Below the pieces are notes generated by a model. The model was given only the letters and a program-made list of their open reading frames with translations, did no database searches and was not told the origin of the DNA. From Ignavibacteria bacterium (GTDB lineage Bacteria; Bacteroidota; Ignavibacteria; Ignavibacteriales; Ignavibacteriaceae): a stretch of DNA of 64,000 nt. The first letter of the stretch is position 1, and each line of letters begins with the position of its first letter. The stretch spans positions 1 through 64,000 of the forward strand of contig JAUYAB010000047.1 of NCBI GenBank assembly GCA_030693705.1. The letters run 5' to 3'. Both the position numbers and the translations under genes were made by a program. Of the stretch, positions 26,135-33,305 are shown piece after piece.

Positions 26135-27208
26135 ATGAGTTCACTTACTAAAAAACTATCATTCCTTGATCGCTATTTAACATTATGGATATTTCTTGCA
26201 ATGTTCATCGGTGTTTTTTCCGGTTATCTTTTTCCGGGAATAGTTGGTTTCTGGAATTCATTTCAATCCGGCACGACAAACATTCCAATTGCTGTTGGAT
26301 TGATATTGATGATGTATCCTCCCCTTGCAAAAGTAAAGTATGAAGAACTTGGCGATGTATTCAAAAACGTAAAAATCCTTTCTCTTTCGCTTGTTCAAAA
26401 CTGGATCATCGGACCAATCTTAATGTTTTTCCTTGCGATAATATTTTTACAAGACTATCCCCATTACATGGCGGGATTAATTTTAATAGGTCTTGCTCGC
26501 TGTATTGCGATGGTCATCGTTTGGAATGAACTCGCAAAAGGCGATACCGAATATGCCGCCGGTCTTGTGGCATTCAACTCAATTTTTCAAGTCCTCTTCT
26601 TTTCGATTTATGCGTATGTCTTCTTAACAGTTTTGCCGAATTGGCTTGGCTTGCAGTCTTTCAAAGTTGATATAACTATCGGACAGATCGCCGAAAGCGT
26701 TTTTATCTATCTCGGGATTCCTTTCATAGCCGGAATAATTACGCGCTTCACATTAATAAAACTAAAAAACAAAGAATGGTATCAGACAAAATTCATTCCG
26801 AAGATCAGCCCGTTAACACTCATCGCTCTTCTTTTCACTATCATTGTGATGTTCTCTCTCAAAGGTGAATACATCGTAAAAATTCCGCTTGATGTTGTGC
26901 GGATTGCAATTCCGCTTTTGATCTATTTTGTGATAATGTTCCTTGTTTCTTTTTATATGGGAAGAAAGATTGGCGCGGATTACTCAAAGACGGCAACACT
27001 TTCTTTTACTGCCGCAAGTAACAACTTTGAATTAGCTATTGCAGTAGCGGTTGCAGTCTTCGGAATAAATAGCGGTGAGGCATTCGCGGCTGTTATTGGT
27101 CCTCTTGTAGAAGTACCGGCTCTTATAGGATTGGTGAATGTATCGTTATGGTTCCGGAAAAAGTATTTCTCAGCCAAGGCTGATGAGCTTTTTACAAAAA
27201 AAATGTAG
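26135..27208 (+). CDS. acr3: ACR3-family arsenite efflux permease
   Basis: 357 residues with about ten hydrophobic helices. The conserved [19 protein letters not shown] carries Cys123, the essential cysteine of ACR3, and the later [15 protein letters not shown] segment is also family-typical. It exports As(III) across the inner membrane using the proton gradient. A GAGGG site precedes the ATG. The last ~15 codons contain a small perfect hairpin (27170-27183) that resembles the insert in the tRNA half-copies at 53.8 kb. Confidence 0.95.
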   Translation: MSSLTKKLSFLDRYLTLWIFLAMFIGVFSGYLFPGIVGFWNSFQSGTTNIPIAVGLILMMYPPLAKVKYEELGDVFKNVKILSLSLVQNWIIGPILMFFLAIIFLQDYPHYMAGLILIGLARCIAMVIVWNELAKGDTEYAAGLVAFNSIFQVLFFSIYAYVFLTVLPNWLGLQSFKVDITIGQIAESVFIYLGIPFIAGIITRFTLIKLKNKEWYQTKFIPKISPLTLIALLFTIIVMFSLKGEYIVKIPLDVVRIAIPLLIYFVIMFLVSFYMGRKIGADYSKTATLSFTAASNNFELAIAVAVAVFGINSGEAFAAVIGPLVEVPALIGLVNVSLWFRKKYFSAKADELFTKKM

Positions 27209-27258
27209 AGGAAGGGATCTAAGCTATCCCGATCATTATTAATAACTTGAAAATAAAA

Positions 27259-28350
27259 ATGGAAAAAGAACGATCGAAACTTATCATCAGAAAAATATTT
27301 AATCGGAATTTCATTAAAGCCCTTCCCTTTGGGAAGGGTTGGGATGGGCTTCTGTTTGCCGTTTTACTATTCCCCGTATGGCTTCTCCTCTATCTAAACT
27401 TAGAGAGGATAACCGACCTGCTAATATTTTCTTTGATTGATCTTACACCTAAAACACATTTAACTGATGCGGTATGGTTCTTTGTTTTTGAAGTGCCGAA
27501 AGTTTTATTGCTTCTCACGTTAATTGTTTTTATTGTCGGAATAATCAGAAGCTACTTCTCACCGGAAAGAACACGAAAAATGCTTGGCGGTAAAAAACTT
27601 TTTGCGGGAAACGTTTCAGCTAGTCTATTGGGAATTGTAACTCCATTTTGTTCTTGCTCGGCAATTCCTCTTTTTCTTGGATTTGTAGAAAGCGGGGTCC
27701 CACTCGGCGTAACCTTTTCTTTTCTGATTGCAGCGCCGATGATAAATGAAGTTGCACTCGTTTTGCTTTTCGGATTGTTCGGATGGAAGACGGCGCTTCT
27801 TTATATGTCAACCGGATTACTAATTGCAATGTTTTCCGGTTTCATAATCGGAAGATTAAAATTAGAAAGATTTGTTGAGCCGTGGGTATATCAAGTTAAA
27901 GCCGGACATCTTGAAATGGAAGAAGAAAGAATTCCATTTTCACAAAGAATTACAGCCGGTTATGATGCTGTAAAAGAAATTGTCAGCAAAGTTTGGATAT
28001 ACATTGTAATTGGAATAGCTGTCGGTGCGGGTATTCATGGATATGTGCCGGAAAATTTTATGGCGGGTTTGATGGGAAAGAGCGCGTGGTGGTCTGTGCC
28101 GGCTGCGGTATTACTTGGCGTTCCAATGTATTCCAACGCTGCAGGAATAATTCCGATCGTTCAGGCATTGTTAGAAAAAGGGGCGTCGCTTGGAACGGTG
28201 CTTGCATTTATGATGAGTGTAATCGGTCTGTCACTTCCTGAAACAATCATTCTAAAAAAAGTGCTTAAGTTGCAATTGATTTTTATTTTTGTAGGAATAG
28301 TCGCCGTCGGAATAATTATTGTCGGTTATTTATTTAACCTCATTTATTAG
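27259..28350 (+). CDS. DUF318 permease, ArsP-like
   Basis: 363 residues from ATG 27259 (an earlier TTG at 27247 is less likely). About eight to nine membrane helices. The signature TPFCSCSAIPLFLGF with GVPLGVTFSFLIAAPM and a second MYSNAAGIIPIV block mark the DUF318/SO_0444/ArsP permease family, whose members export trivalent organoarsenicals or metals. Next to ArsM, an organoarsenical role fits (inference). The N-terminal ~50 residues form an extension, part of which (KALPFGKGWDGLL) is encoded by a REP-like palindrome. Confidence 0.88.
   Translation: MEKERSKLIIRKIFNRNFIKALPFGKGWDGLLFAVLLFPVWLLLYLNLERITDLLIFSLIDLTPKTHLTDAVWFFVFEVPKVLLLLTLIVFIVGIIRSYFSPERTRKMLGGKKLFAGNVSASLLGIVTPFCSCSAIPLFLGFVESGVPLGVTFSFLIAAPMINEVALVLLFGLFGWKTALLYMSTGLLIAMFSGFIIGRLKLERFVEPWVYQVKAGHLEMEEERIPFSQRITAGYDAVKEIVSKVWIYIVIGIAVGAGIHGYVPENFMAGLMGKSAWWSVPAAVLLGVPMYSNAAGIIPIVQALLEKGASLGTVLAFMMSVIGLSLPETIILKKVLKLQLIFIFVGIVAVGIIIVGYLFNLIY
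27317..27351 (+). repeat. REP-like palindrome inside the permease coding region
   Basis: CCCTTCCC and GGGAAGGG pair over 8 bp with a TTT loop (27320-27338), framed by AAGCCC and GGGCTT. This is the form of GC-richer intergenic repeat seen in many AT-rich genomes, yet here it is read as codons in the N-terminal extension. Confidence 0.65.
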
Positions 28351-28355
28351 TTGGA

Positions 28356-29249
28356 ATGAATATGATTTCACATAACCACACCAAAGACACATCGGAGAAA
28401 AATCTATTCATCACGATGGTGCTGAATTTTTTTATAACGGCAGCGGAAGCTATTGGTGGATACATTTCCGGTAGTTTGTCTTTGATCTCAGACGCTCTCC
28501 ATAACTTTAGCGATGGTATTGCTATTATCATCACTCATAGTGCGATACGATTAAGTAAAAAACCGAGGACTCTCAAATATACATTCGGACTAAAACGGGC
28601 AGAGATTTTAGCTGCGATAATTAATGCAAGCACACTTATCATAATAAGTTTTTTCTTAATTAAAGAAGCGATCGGGAGATTTCAGAATCCCTCTCCTATA
28701 ACCGGAAATTTAATGCTGCTTGTCGCTTCGTTGGGATTGGTCGCGAATGTAATTGGGACACTGTTACTGAAAAAAAATTCCGAAGGCAATATCAATATCA
28801 GGGCAGCTTATTTTCATTTATTAAGTGATGCTATCTCTAGTTTTGCGGTTATTATCGGCGCTGTGTTTATAATCTTCTATAAAATTTATTGGATTGATCC
28901 GCTCTTAACAATTCTTATTTCCGGTTACATTTTGAAAGAAACTTATGAGATTGTTAAAGAATCAGTTGATGTAATTATGATGTCTTCGCCGGAAGGAATT
29001 GATTTAGATGAATTAAAACATTTGATTGAAGAAATCCCTCTTGTTAAAAATATTCATCATGTTCATTTATGGAAGTTGAATGATAACGACACTCACTTTG
29101 AAGCGCATATTGAAGTGGACAATATTTCCGTCAGCGACACCTCGGATATTCAAAAACAAATTGAAGAGAAACTTCACGATAAATATGAAATCAATCACAC
29201 AACTTTGCAGTTCGAATGTGACAAGTGTGAAAACAAAGCAATAATCTAA
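28356..29249 (+). CDS. Cation diffusion facilitator (CzcD-type) metal exporter
   Basis: 297 residues with six predicted membrane helices and a cytoplasmic C-terminal domain. Metal site motifs are SDALHNFSD in helix 2 and HLLSDAISS in helix 5. The C-terminal domain includes VHHVHLWKL-like (IHHVHLWKL). The tail ends in a Cys/His-bearing FECDKCENK, which may bind metal. CDF proteins export Zn, Cd, Co or similar divalent ions by proton antiport. It starts 5 bp after the permease stop, so the operon handles divalent metals as well as arsenic. Confidence 0.93.
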   Translation: MNMISHNHTKDTSEKNLFITMVLNFFITAAEAIGGYISGSLSLISDALHNFSDGIAIIITHSAIRLSKKPRTLKYTFGLKRAEILAAIINASTLIIISFFLIKEAIGRFQNPSPITGNLMLLVASLGLVANVIGTLLLKKNSEGNINIRAAYFHLLSDAISSFAVIIGAVFIIFYKIYWIDPLLTILISGYILKETYEIVKESVDVIMMSSPEGIDLDELKHLIEEIPLVKNIHHVHLWKLNDNDTHFEAHIEVDNISVSDTSDIQKQIEEKLHDKYEINHTTLQFECDKCENKAII

Positions 29250-29275
29250 ATACTTACAAATAATGGAGAAGTTAA

Positions 29276-29515
29276 ATGGTTTCAATAAAAATACTTGGTG
29301 CCGGGTGTAAGAAATGCAAAACGCTTGAAGCAAAAGTGAGAGAATTGGCAACCACAAACAACATTGATGCGGTTGTTGAAAAGGTAACCGACCTTCAAGA
29401 AATTGTCGGCTACGGCATAATGATGACGCCCGGTTTGGTGATAAACGAACAAGTAAAAAGTTATGGCATAATTCCGAAAGACGAACAAATTATAAACTGG
29501 TTAAAGGAAAAATAA
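29276..29515 (+). CDS. Small thioredoxin-fold protein, second copy
   Basis: 79 residues, the same family as the gene at 25867. The motif here is GCKKC (Cys11 and Cys14) and the loop is MTPGLVINEQ. GGAG lies 9 bases before the ATG. The two copies differ widely and are not a recent duplication. It starts 26 bp after the CDF exporter and ends one base before a periplasmic thioredoxin gene, suggesting one redox module with CcdA downstream. Confidence 0.87.
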   Translation: MVSIKILGAGCKKCKTLEAKVRELATTNNIDAVVEKVTDLQEIVGYGIMMTPGLVINEQVKSYGIIPKDEQIINWLKEK

Positions 29516-29516
29516 A

Positions 29517-29888
29517 ATGCACAACCTAAAAACATCATACTTGTTTATTGTAATGTTTTTATTGGTAGGATTAAGCTTCAGTCAAATGAAACCAAAAGTA
29601 ACATTTATAGAACTTGGCTCGGTAAGATGTATCCCATGCAAGCAAATGCAGCCGGTAATGAAAGCGATTGAAGCAAAGTATGGCGAGCAAGTAAAAGTAA
29701 CTTTTTATGATGTATGGACGCCGGAACAAAAACCTTTCGCTAAAAAATATGGAATCAAATTAATTCCAACTCAAATATTTCTTGATGAGAAGGGGAAAGA
29801 ATTTTTCCGCCACGAAGGATTTTATCCGGAGAAAGAAATAGATAAGCTTTTGCAAGGGAAAGGGATTAAACCGAAAAAGGGAAAGTGA
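29517..29888 (+). CDS. Exported thioredoxin-like protein
   Basis: 123 residues. A signal peptide (hydrophobic ~6-20, ending SFS) is followed by one thioredoxin fold with the active site RCIPCKQM and the cis-Pro loop KLIPTQIF. It probably acts in the periplasm with electrons from the CcdA protein at 30393. The last codons (KPKKGK) are encoded by a GGGAAAG-rich tract that merges into the left end of the four-helix-bundle cassette, so the C-terminus may have been altered by that insertion. Confidence 0.88.
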   Translation: MHNLKTSYLFIVMFLLVGLSFSQMKPKVTFIELGSVRCIPCKQMQPVMKAIEAKYGEQVKVTFYDVWTPEQKPFAKKYGIKLIPTQIFLDEKGKEFFRHEGFYPEKEIDKLLQGKGIKPKKGK

Positions 29889-30363
29889 AAGGGAAAGGGT
29901 GAGGGAAAAGGGTTGGGGAAGAAGATAATTTAATTAAAAAATAAATTGAGGTTGAAAATGAACGATGGGTTGGAGGAGCTTCGGTTCTATAAAAAAGCGC
30001 TTGAACTTTGGGATTTATGTTGGGGTGATACGGAAATTTTAAGAAAAGATTTTCGAGGTATGGAAATTGCGAAACAGCTAATACGATCTTGCGGTTCCAT
30101 TTCTGCAAATATTGAAGAGGGATATGGAAGAGGATTCGGTAAAGAATACCCGCACTTTTTAAGAATAGCCCGCGGTTCAGCACGTGAATCGAAAGGCTGG
30201 TATCAAAGATCTAAATTTTTATTGGCAGCAGATACTATAAATGAGAGATGTAATACTCTCGATGGTTTAATTGCAATGATAACAAAATCAATCGAAACCT
30301 TGGAGAACAAAAAGAGATGAAATTGCTCTCTCGCCCCTTTTCCCATGTCCCTTTCACTTTCAC
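29885..30363. mobile_element. Candidate four-helix-bundle gene cassette bounded by inverted repeats (copy 1)
   Basis: Left end 29885-29912 and right end 30334-30363 are inverted copies, allowing a few mismatches and a small gap. The shared words are GTGAAAG, GAAAGGG and GGGAAAAGGG. They enclose a single S23/IVP-type gene. The left end overlaps the stop of the thioredoxin gene and the right end is ~30 bp before the ccdA start. The right end runs into four CTTTCA hexamers (30351-30374). Confidence 0.6.
29958..30320 (+). CDS. Four-helix-bundle protein (23S rRNA intervening-sequence protein family)
   Basis: 120 residues from ATG 29958, with GAGG 6 bases upstream; an earlier TTG at 29946 lacks this. 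The family marks are the helix LRFYKKALELWDLCW, the loop IRSCGSISANIEEGYGRG and the later HFLRIARGSARESKGW. The family was first known from open reading frames in 23S rRNA intervening sequences and forms pentamers of four-helix bundles; its function is unknown. The gene is foreign to the arsenic/redox operon in which it sits and is bounded by inverted repeats. Confidence 0.88.
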   Translation: MNDGLEELRFYKKALELWDLCWGDTEILRKDFRGMEIAKQLIRSCGSISANIEEGYGRGFGKEYPHFLRIARGSARESKGWYQRSKFLLAADTINERCNTLDGLIAMITKSIETLENKKR

Positions 30364-30392
30364 TTTCACTTTCACAATTCAGAGAGGCAGCA

Positions 30393-31094
30393 ATGATTGA
30401 CGAAATTTTCAACTTTCTTTACAACGCTATGAACGGTGCTGCGTGGCTTGCCGTACTTGCTTCTTTTGGCTGGGGAGTTTTATCAATACTTCTTTCACCG
30501 TGTCATCTTTCAAGCATTCCGCTTGTGGTTGGATATATTAGTTCGCAAGGGAAAATATCCTTGAGAAGAACATTTTATATCTCACTTATTTTCTCTTTGG
30601 GAATATTAATTACAATTGCTCTGATTGGAATTATTACTGCATCGCTAGGAAGATTGTTGGGCGATATTGGAAGCATAGGAAATTATCTGGTCGCCGGAAT
30701 CTTCTTTCTTGTTGGTTTCTATCTTCTTGATATTTTAAAAGTGAATTGGAATAGTTTTGGTCTCAGACAGACAAAAGCAAAAGGTTTATTAGCGGCTCTC
30801 ATCCTTGGTTTGCTTTTCGGATTAGCTTTAGGTCCGTGCACATTTGCGTATATGGCTCCGGTGCTCGGAATCGTATTCCAAACGGCTCAAACAAATTATG
30901 TGCTTGCAATGGTATTTCTTTTAGCATTTGGAATCGGGCATTGTTCGGTGATTGTTGGCGCCGGAACACTTACCGGAAAAGTTCAGAAGTATTTAAATTG
31001 GAGTGAAGAGTCCAAAACAATTTTGTGGATAAAAAGAGTTTGCGGAGTCCTGGTAATATTGGGTGGGATTTATTTAATCCTCAATCAAGCTTGA
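30393..31094 (+). CDS. ccdA: CcdA/DsbD-type transmembrane thiol-disulfide transporter
   Basis: 233 residues from ATG 30393 with AGAGGC upstream. An upstream in-frame reading would translate the CTTTCA repeats and is rejected. Six hydrophobic helices; the paired cysteines are in LSPCHLSSIP and LGPCTFAYMAP, the internal-repeat layout of CcdA. It passes electrons from cytoplasmic thioredoxin to exported thioredoxins, here most likely the protein at 29517. It was probably contiguous with that gene before the four-helix-bundle cassette arrived. Confidence 0.92.
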   Translation: MIDEIFNFLYNAMNGAAWLAVLASFGWGVLSILLSPCHLSSIPLVVGYISSQGKISLRRTFYISLIFSLGILITIALIGIITASLGRLLGDIGSIGNYLVAGIFFLVGFYLLDILKVNWNSFGLRQTKAKGLLAALILGLLFGLALGPCTFAYMAPVLGIVFQTAQTNYVLAMVFLLAFGIGHCSVIVGAGTLTGKVQKYLNWSEESKTILWIKRVCGVLVILGGIYLILNQA

Positions 31095-31133
31095 TCTTTT
31101 GAAATTTAGATCAAAAATACTTTCTACTTTCTA

Positions 31134-32966
31134 CTACAACGGTTTGTTCAAACCGGTAAAAGAAGTTCTGTGTTTTTCCCACTCATGAAGAAATAAGTGG
31201 AACATCGCTTTGCTTTTTTCATCGGTTTTGTCCCAAAGATTATTCACTTCCTTTTTATCCTTTATAAAATCATAAAGTTCATAATACTCGATGTTATCTT
31301 TCTTTGAATAAATGAATTTATAATTTTTGTAGACAATAGATTTAGTATCAAGCATATCGAGTCCCACAGAAGGGATTTCTTTGTCAGCTTCATTATGAAA
31401 CAAAGAATAACCGGAAGGTTTCAGATTAAGTTTGGAACTGTCGGGCAATCCGAATAAATCTAAAATTGTCGGAAAGATTGAAAGATGCGAAGTATTGGAT
31501 TTTGATGCTTCAGCTAAAATATTTCTTTTCTCAACCGGGAAACCCGGCGGAAGATAAATCCAGAACGGAACGGCAATGTCTTCGTTGTATAAGGTTTGCA
31601 AATGTCCGCTGTGGTTATGCTCGGAGAAACCTTCGCCATGATCGGAAGTAAAAATAATTATAGTCGAATCGAGAAGATTTTTCTTTCCCAATACTTTAAA
31701 GTAATCACGTAATACAAAGTCTTGTTCATAGATCGTGTTGTCGTAAGCATTTAGTGAAGCGGGTGGACACGGTCTATATTTTATAAATTCTTTCCGCGAT
31801 GATTTATACGGATAGTGGGTATTGTTGAATTGAATTACTCCTAAAAACTTTTTCCTTCCAAGCGTATTTAAATAGTCAGCAACATCGGGCATCAAATCAT
31901 GATCGTTAATTCCTCTATCGTTAAACATCTGTTTGCCCGAGTTTTCCTGGCAGATAAAATTATCAAGAGATGTGTTAAAGACTAAATCAATGTTATCAGT
32001 CTTCATCGATTGAGAGGAGAAAAAGAAAGTGGTCGCATTCGTCCATGATTTTATATAGTCATAAACATACGGCTGGTTTAACTTTTCGATAGTATAATTT
32101 CCGGAAAGAATTATCGGCACCGAAAACTGCGTTGAAACGGAATTAGAAAAATGATTATGAAAAGGAATAACTTTTCCCGTTTGTATCAAGCTGTCAATAA
32201 AGGGGGAAGTCTCTCTTTCATATCCGTTGTAATGGAGATTGTTCCCCTTTACGCTCTCACTAATAAATAATAGAACGTTATACTTAACAGAAGTTTTCAC
32301 CCGGTCTTTAACCTCAAATTTTCTTTGCACGTATCCGTTCTGGATCAAAAACTTGCCGCCGAAAAATCTTTCCTGTAAAACGTATTTCACGGAAAAAATT
32401 GTAGCCGGAGTAAAAGAGTAACTCGCCGGTTGAAATCTTACGTTATTATTAAAGAACAAAGTCATCAAAAGAAAAAGAGAAGCGATTGCAATTCCTTTTT
32501 TGCGGGAAATGAATTGCACTTCCTTTAGCGAAAAAGATGCAGCAAAAAAATGAATTGATGCAAGCGCGAGAAAAATGAGCGCATAAACTTTCCGCAAACT
32601 TTCAATAGTTAAGGTCAGCGAGTCATGAAAATGATCAAATAAATAATTGATTGAATAGTTGTTCGGCAAAACTCCAAAGTAGAAATAATGCCCGTAAACC
32701 AACAGTTGAAGAACGGCAATAAAAACGGCAAAGCAGATTACAACATACTTTCTGGATTTTTTTACTAACGAGATCAACCACAAAAGAAAAACGTAGAGAA
32801 GCGCTTCATAGACAAATGAGAGTGAATAATTTATAAATCCGGCAGTGTTAAGAATTTTTAAATACTCGAAACGGATGATGAAATCCATTAGAAAAACAAT
32901 GGATGGGAAAAGGAGAATTGTAAGAAATGTTTTCCCGCCGGATTTTAGATTAGTAAAGTTGATCAA
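31134..32966 (-). CDS. Membrane-anchored sulfatase-family phosphotransferase/hydrolase
   Basis: 610 residues. The N-terminal ~200 residues hold about five membrane helices; the rest is a periplasmic alkaline-phosphatase-fold sulfatase domain. Motifs are LLFISESVKG, NSVSTQFSVPIILSG (candidate nucleophile Ser/Thr), GVIQFNNTHYPY and IIFTSDHGEGFSEH. The architecture matches EptA/LtaS-like enzymes that transfer phosphoethanolamine or glycerophosphate to lipid A or glycans. No formylglycine C-x-P-x-R motif is seen, which argues against a true sulfatase. It is transcribed away from ccdA, tail to tail. Confidence 0.85.
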   Translation of the reverse strand: MINFTNLKSGGKTFLTILLFPSIVFLMDFIIRFEYLKILNTAGFINYSLSFVYEALLYVFLLWLISLVKKSRKYVVICFAVFIAVLQLLVYGHYFYFGVLPNNYSINYLFDHFHDSLTLTIESLRKVYALIFLALASIHFFAASFSLKEVQFISRKKGIAIASLFLLMTLFFNNNVRFQPASYSFTPATIFSVKYVLQERFFGGKFLIQNGYVQRKFEVKDRVKTSVKYNVLLFISESVKGNNLHYNGYERETSPFIDSLIQTGKVIPFHNHFSNSVSTQFSVPIILSGNYTIEKLNQPYVYDYIKSWTNATTFFFSSQSMKTDNIDLVFNTSLDNFICQENSGKQMFNDRGINDHDLMPDVADYLNTLGRKKFLGVIQFNNTHYPYKSSRKEFIKYRPCPPASLNAYDNTIYEQDFVLRDYFKVLGKKNLLDSTIIIFTSDHGEGFSEHNHSGHLQTLYNEDIAVPFWIYLPPGFPVEKRNILAEASKSNTSHLSIFPTILDLFGLPDSSKLNLKPSGYSLFHNEADKEIPSVGLDMLDTKSIVYKNYKFIYSKKDNIEYYELYDFIKDKKEVNNLWDKTDEKSKAMFHLFLHEWEKHRTSFTGLNKPL

Positions 32967-33180
32967 AATTATCTCAAAACTGTTGATGAATTATTTAGTG
33001 AAGTACTTAAATTGAAAATCCGGAAATAGAGGTAGAGCTATTAACCTCATTTGAATTCCGGCATCAAAAATAAGAGAGAATAGAGATAAAACAAATTTCC
33101 TGTTAAAAGAATAAGGACTTCCCCTCTGCAGCTATAATTTCCCCCGTTTTGGTGGAAATCATATCCTCTAAAAGGAAAAC

Positions 33181-33289
33181 TTTCCTCTCAAAGAGACAAT
33201 CTTCCCTCTCCGAGGGGCAATCTTTCCTCTCCGAGGGGGAAACTTCCCTCTCCTTGGGCTTGTCCGCCTTTTGCGGAAAGGAGAGGGAA
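33181..33289. repeat. 21-bp tandem repeats plus a strong hairpin
   Basis: Three 21-bp units (33181-33201, 33202-33222, 33223-33243) share TTYCCTCTC, and the last two also share CGAGGGG. They run into a hairpin with 12-bp arms TTCCCTCTCCTT and AAGGAGAGGGAA (33244-33255, 33278-33289) and an inner TCCGC/GCGGA stem. It lies between the sulfatase start and the stop of the minus-strand secreted protein. It may end the latter's transcript. The rest of the 32967-33305 gap shows nothing else. Confidence 0.6.
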
Positions 33290-33305
33290 AGAGGGGGAGG
33301 TTATT

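Noticed and set aside
30345-30392. Upstream start for ccdA
   Set aside because: It would translate the CTTTCA tandem repeats as Ser-Leu repeats; ATG 30393 has a ribosome-binding site and a normal N-terminus.
31134-32966. True formylglycine sulfatase
   Set aside because: No C/S-x-P-x-R motif is visible; the membrane N-terminus points to an EptA/LtaS-like enzyme.
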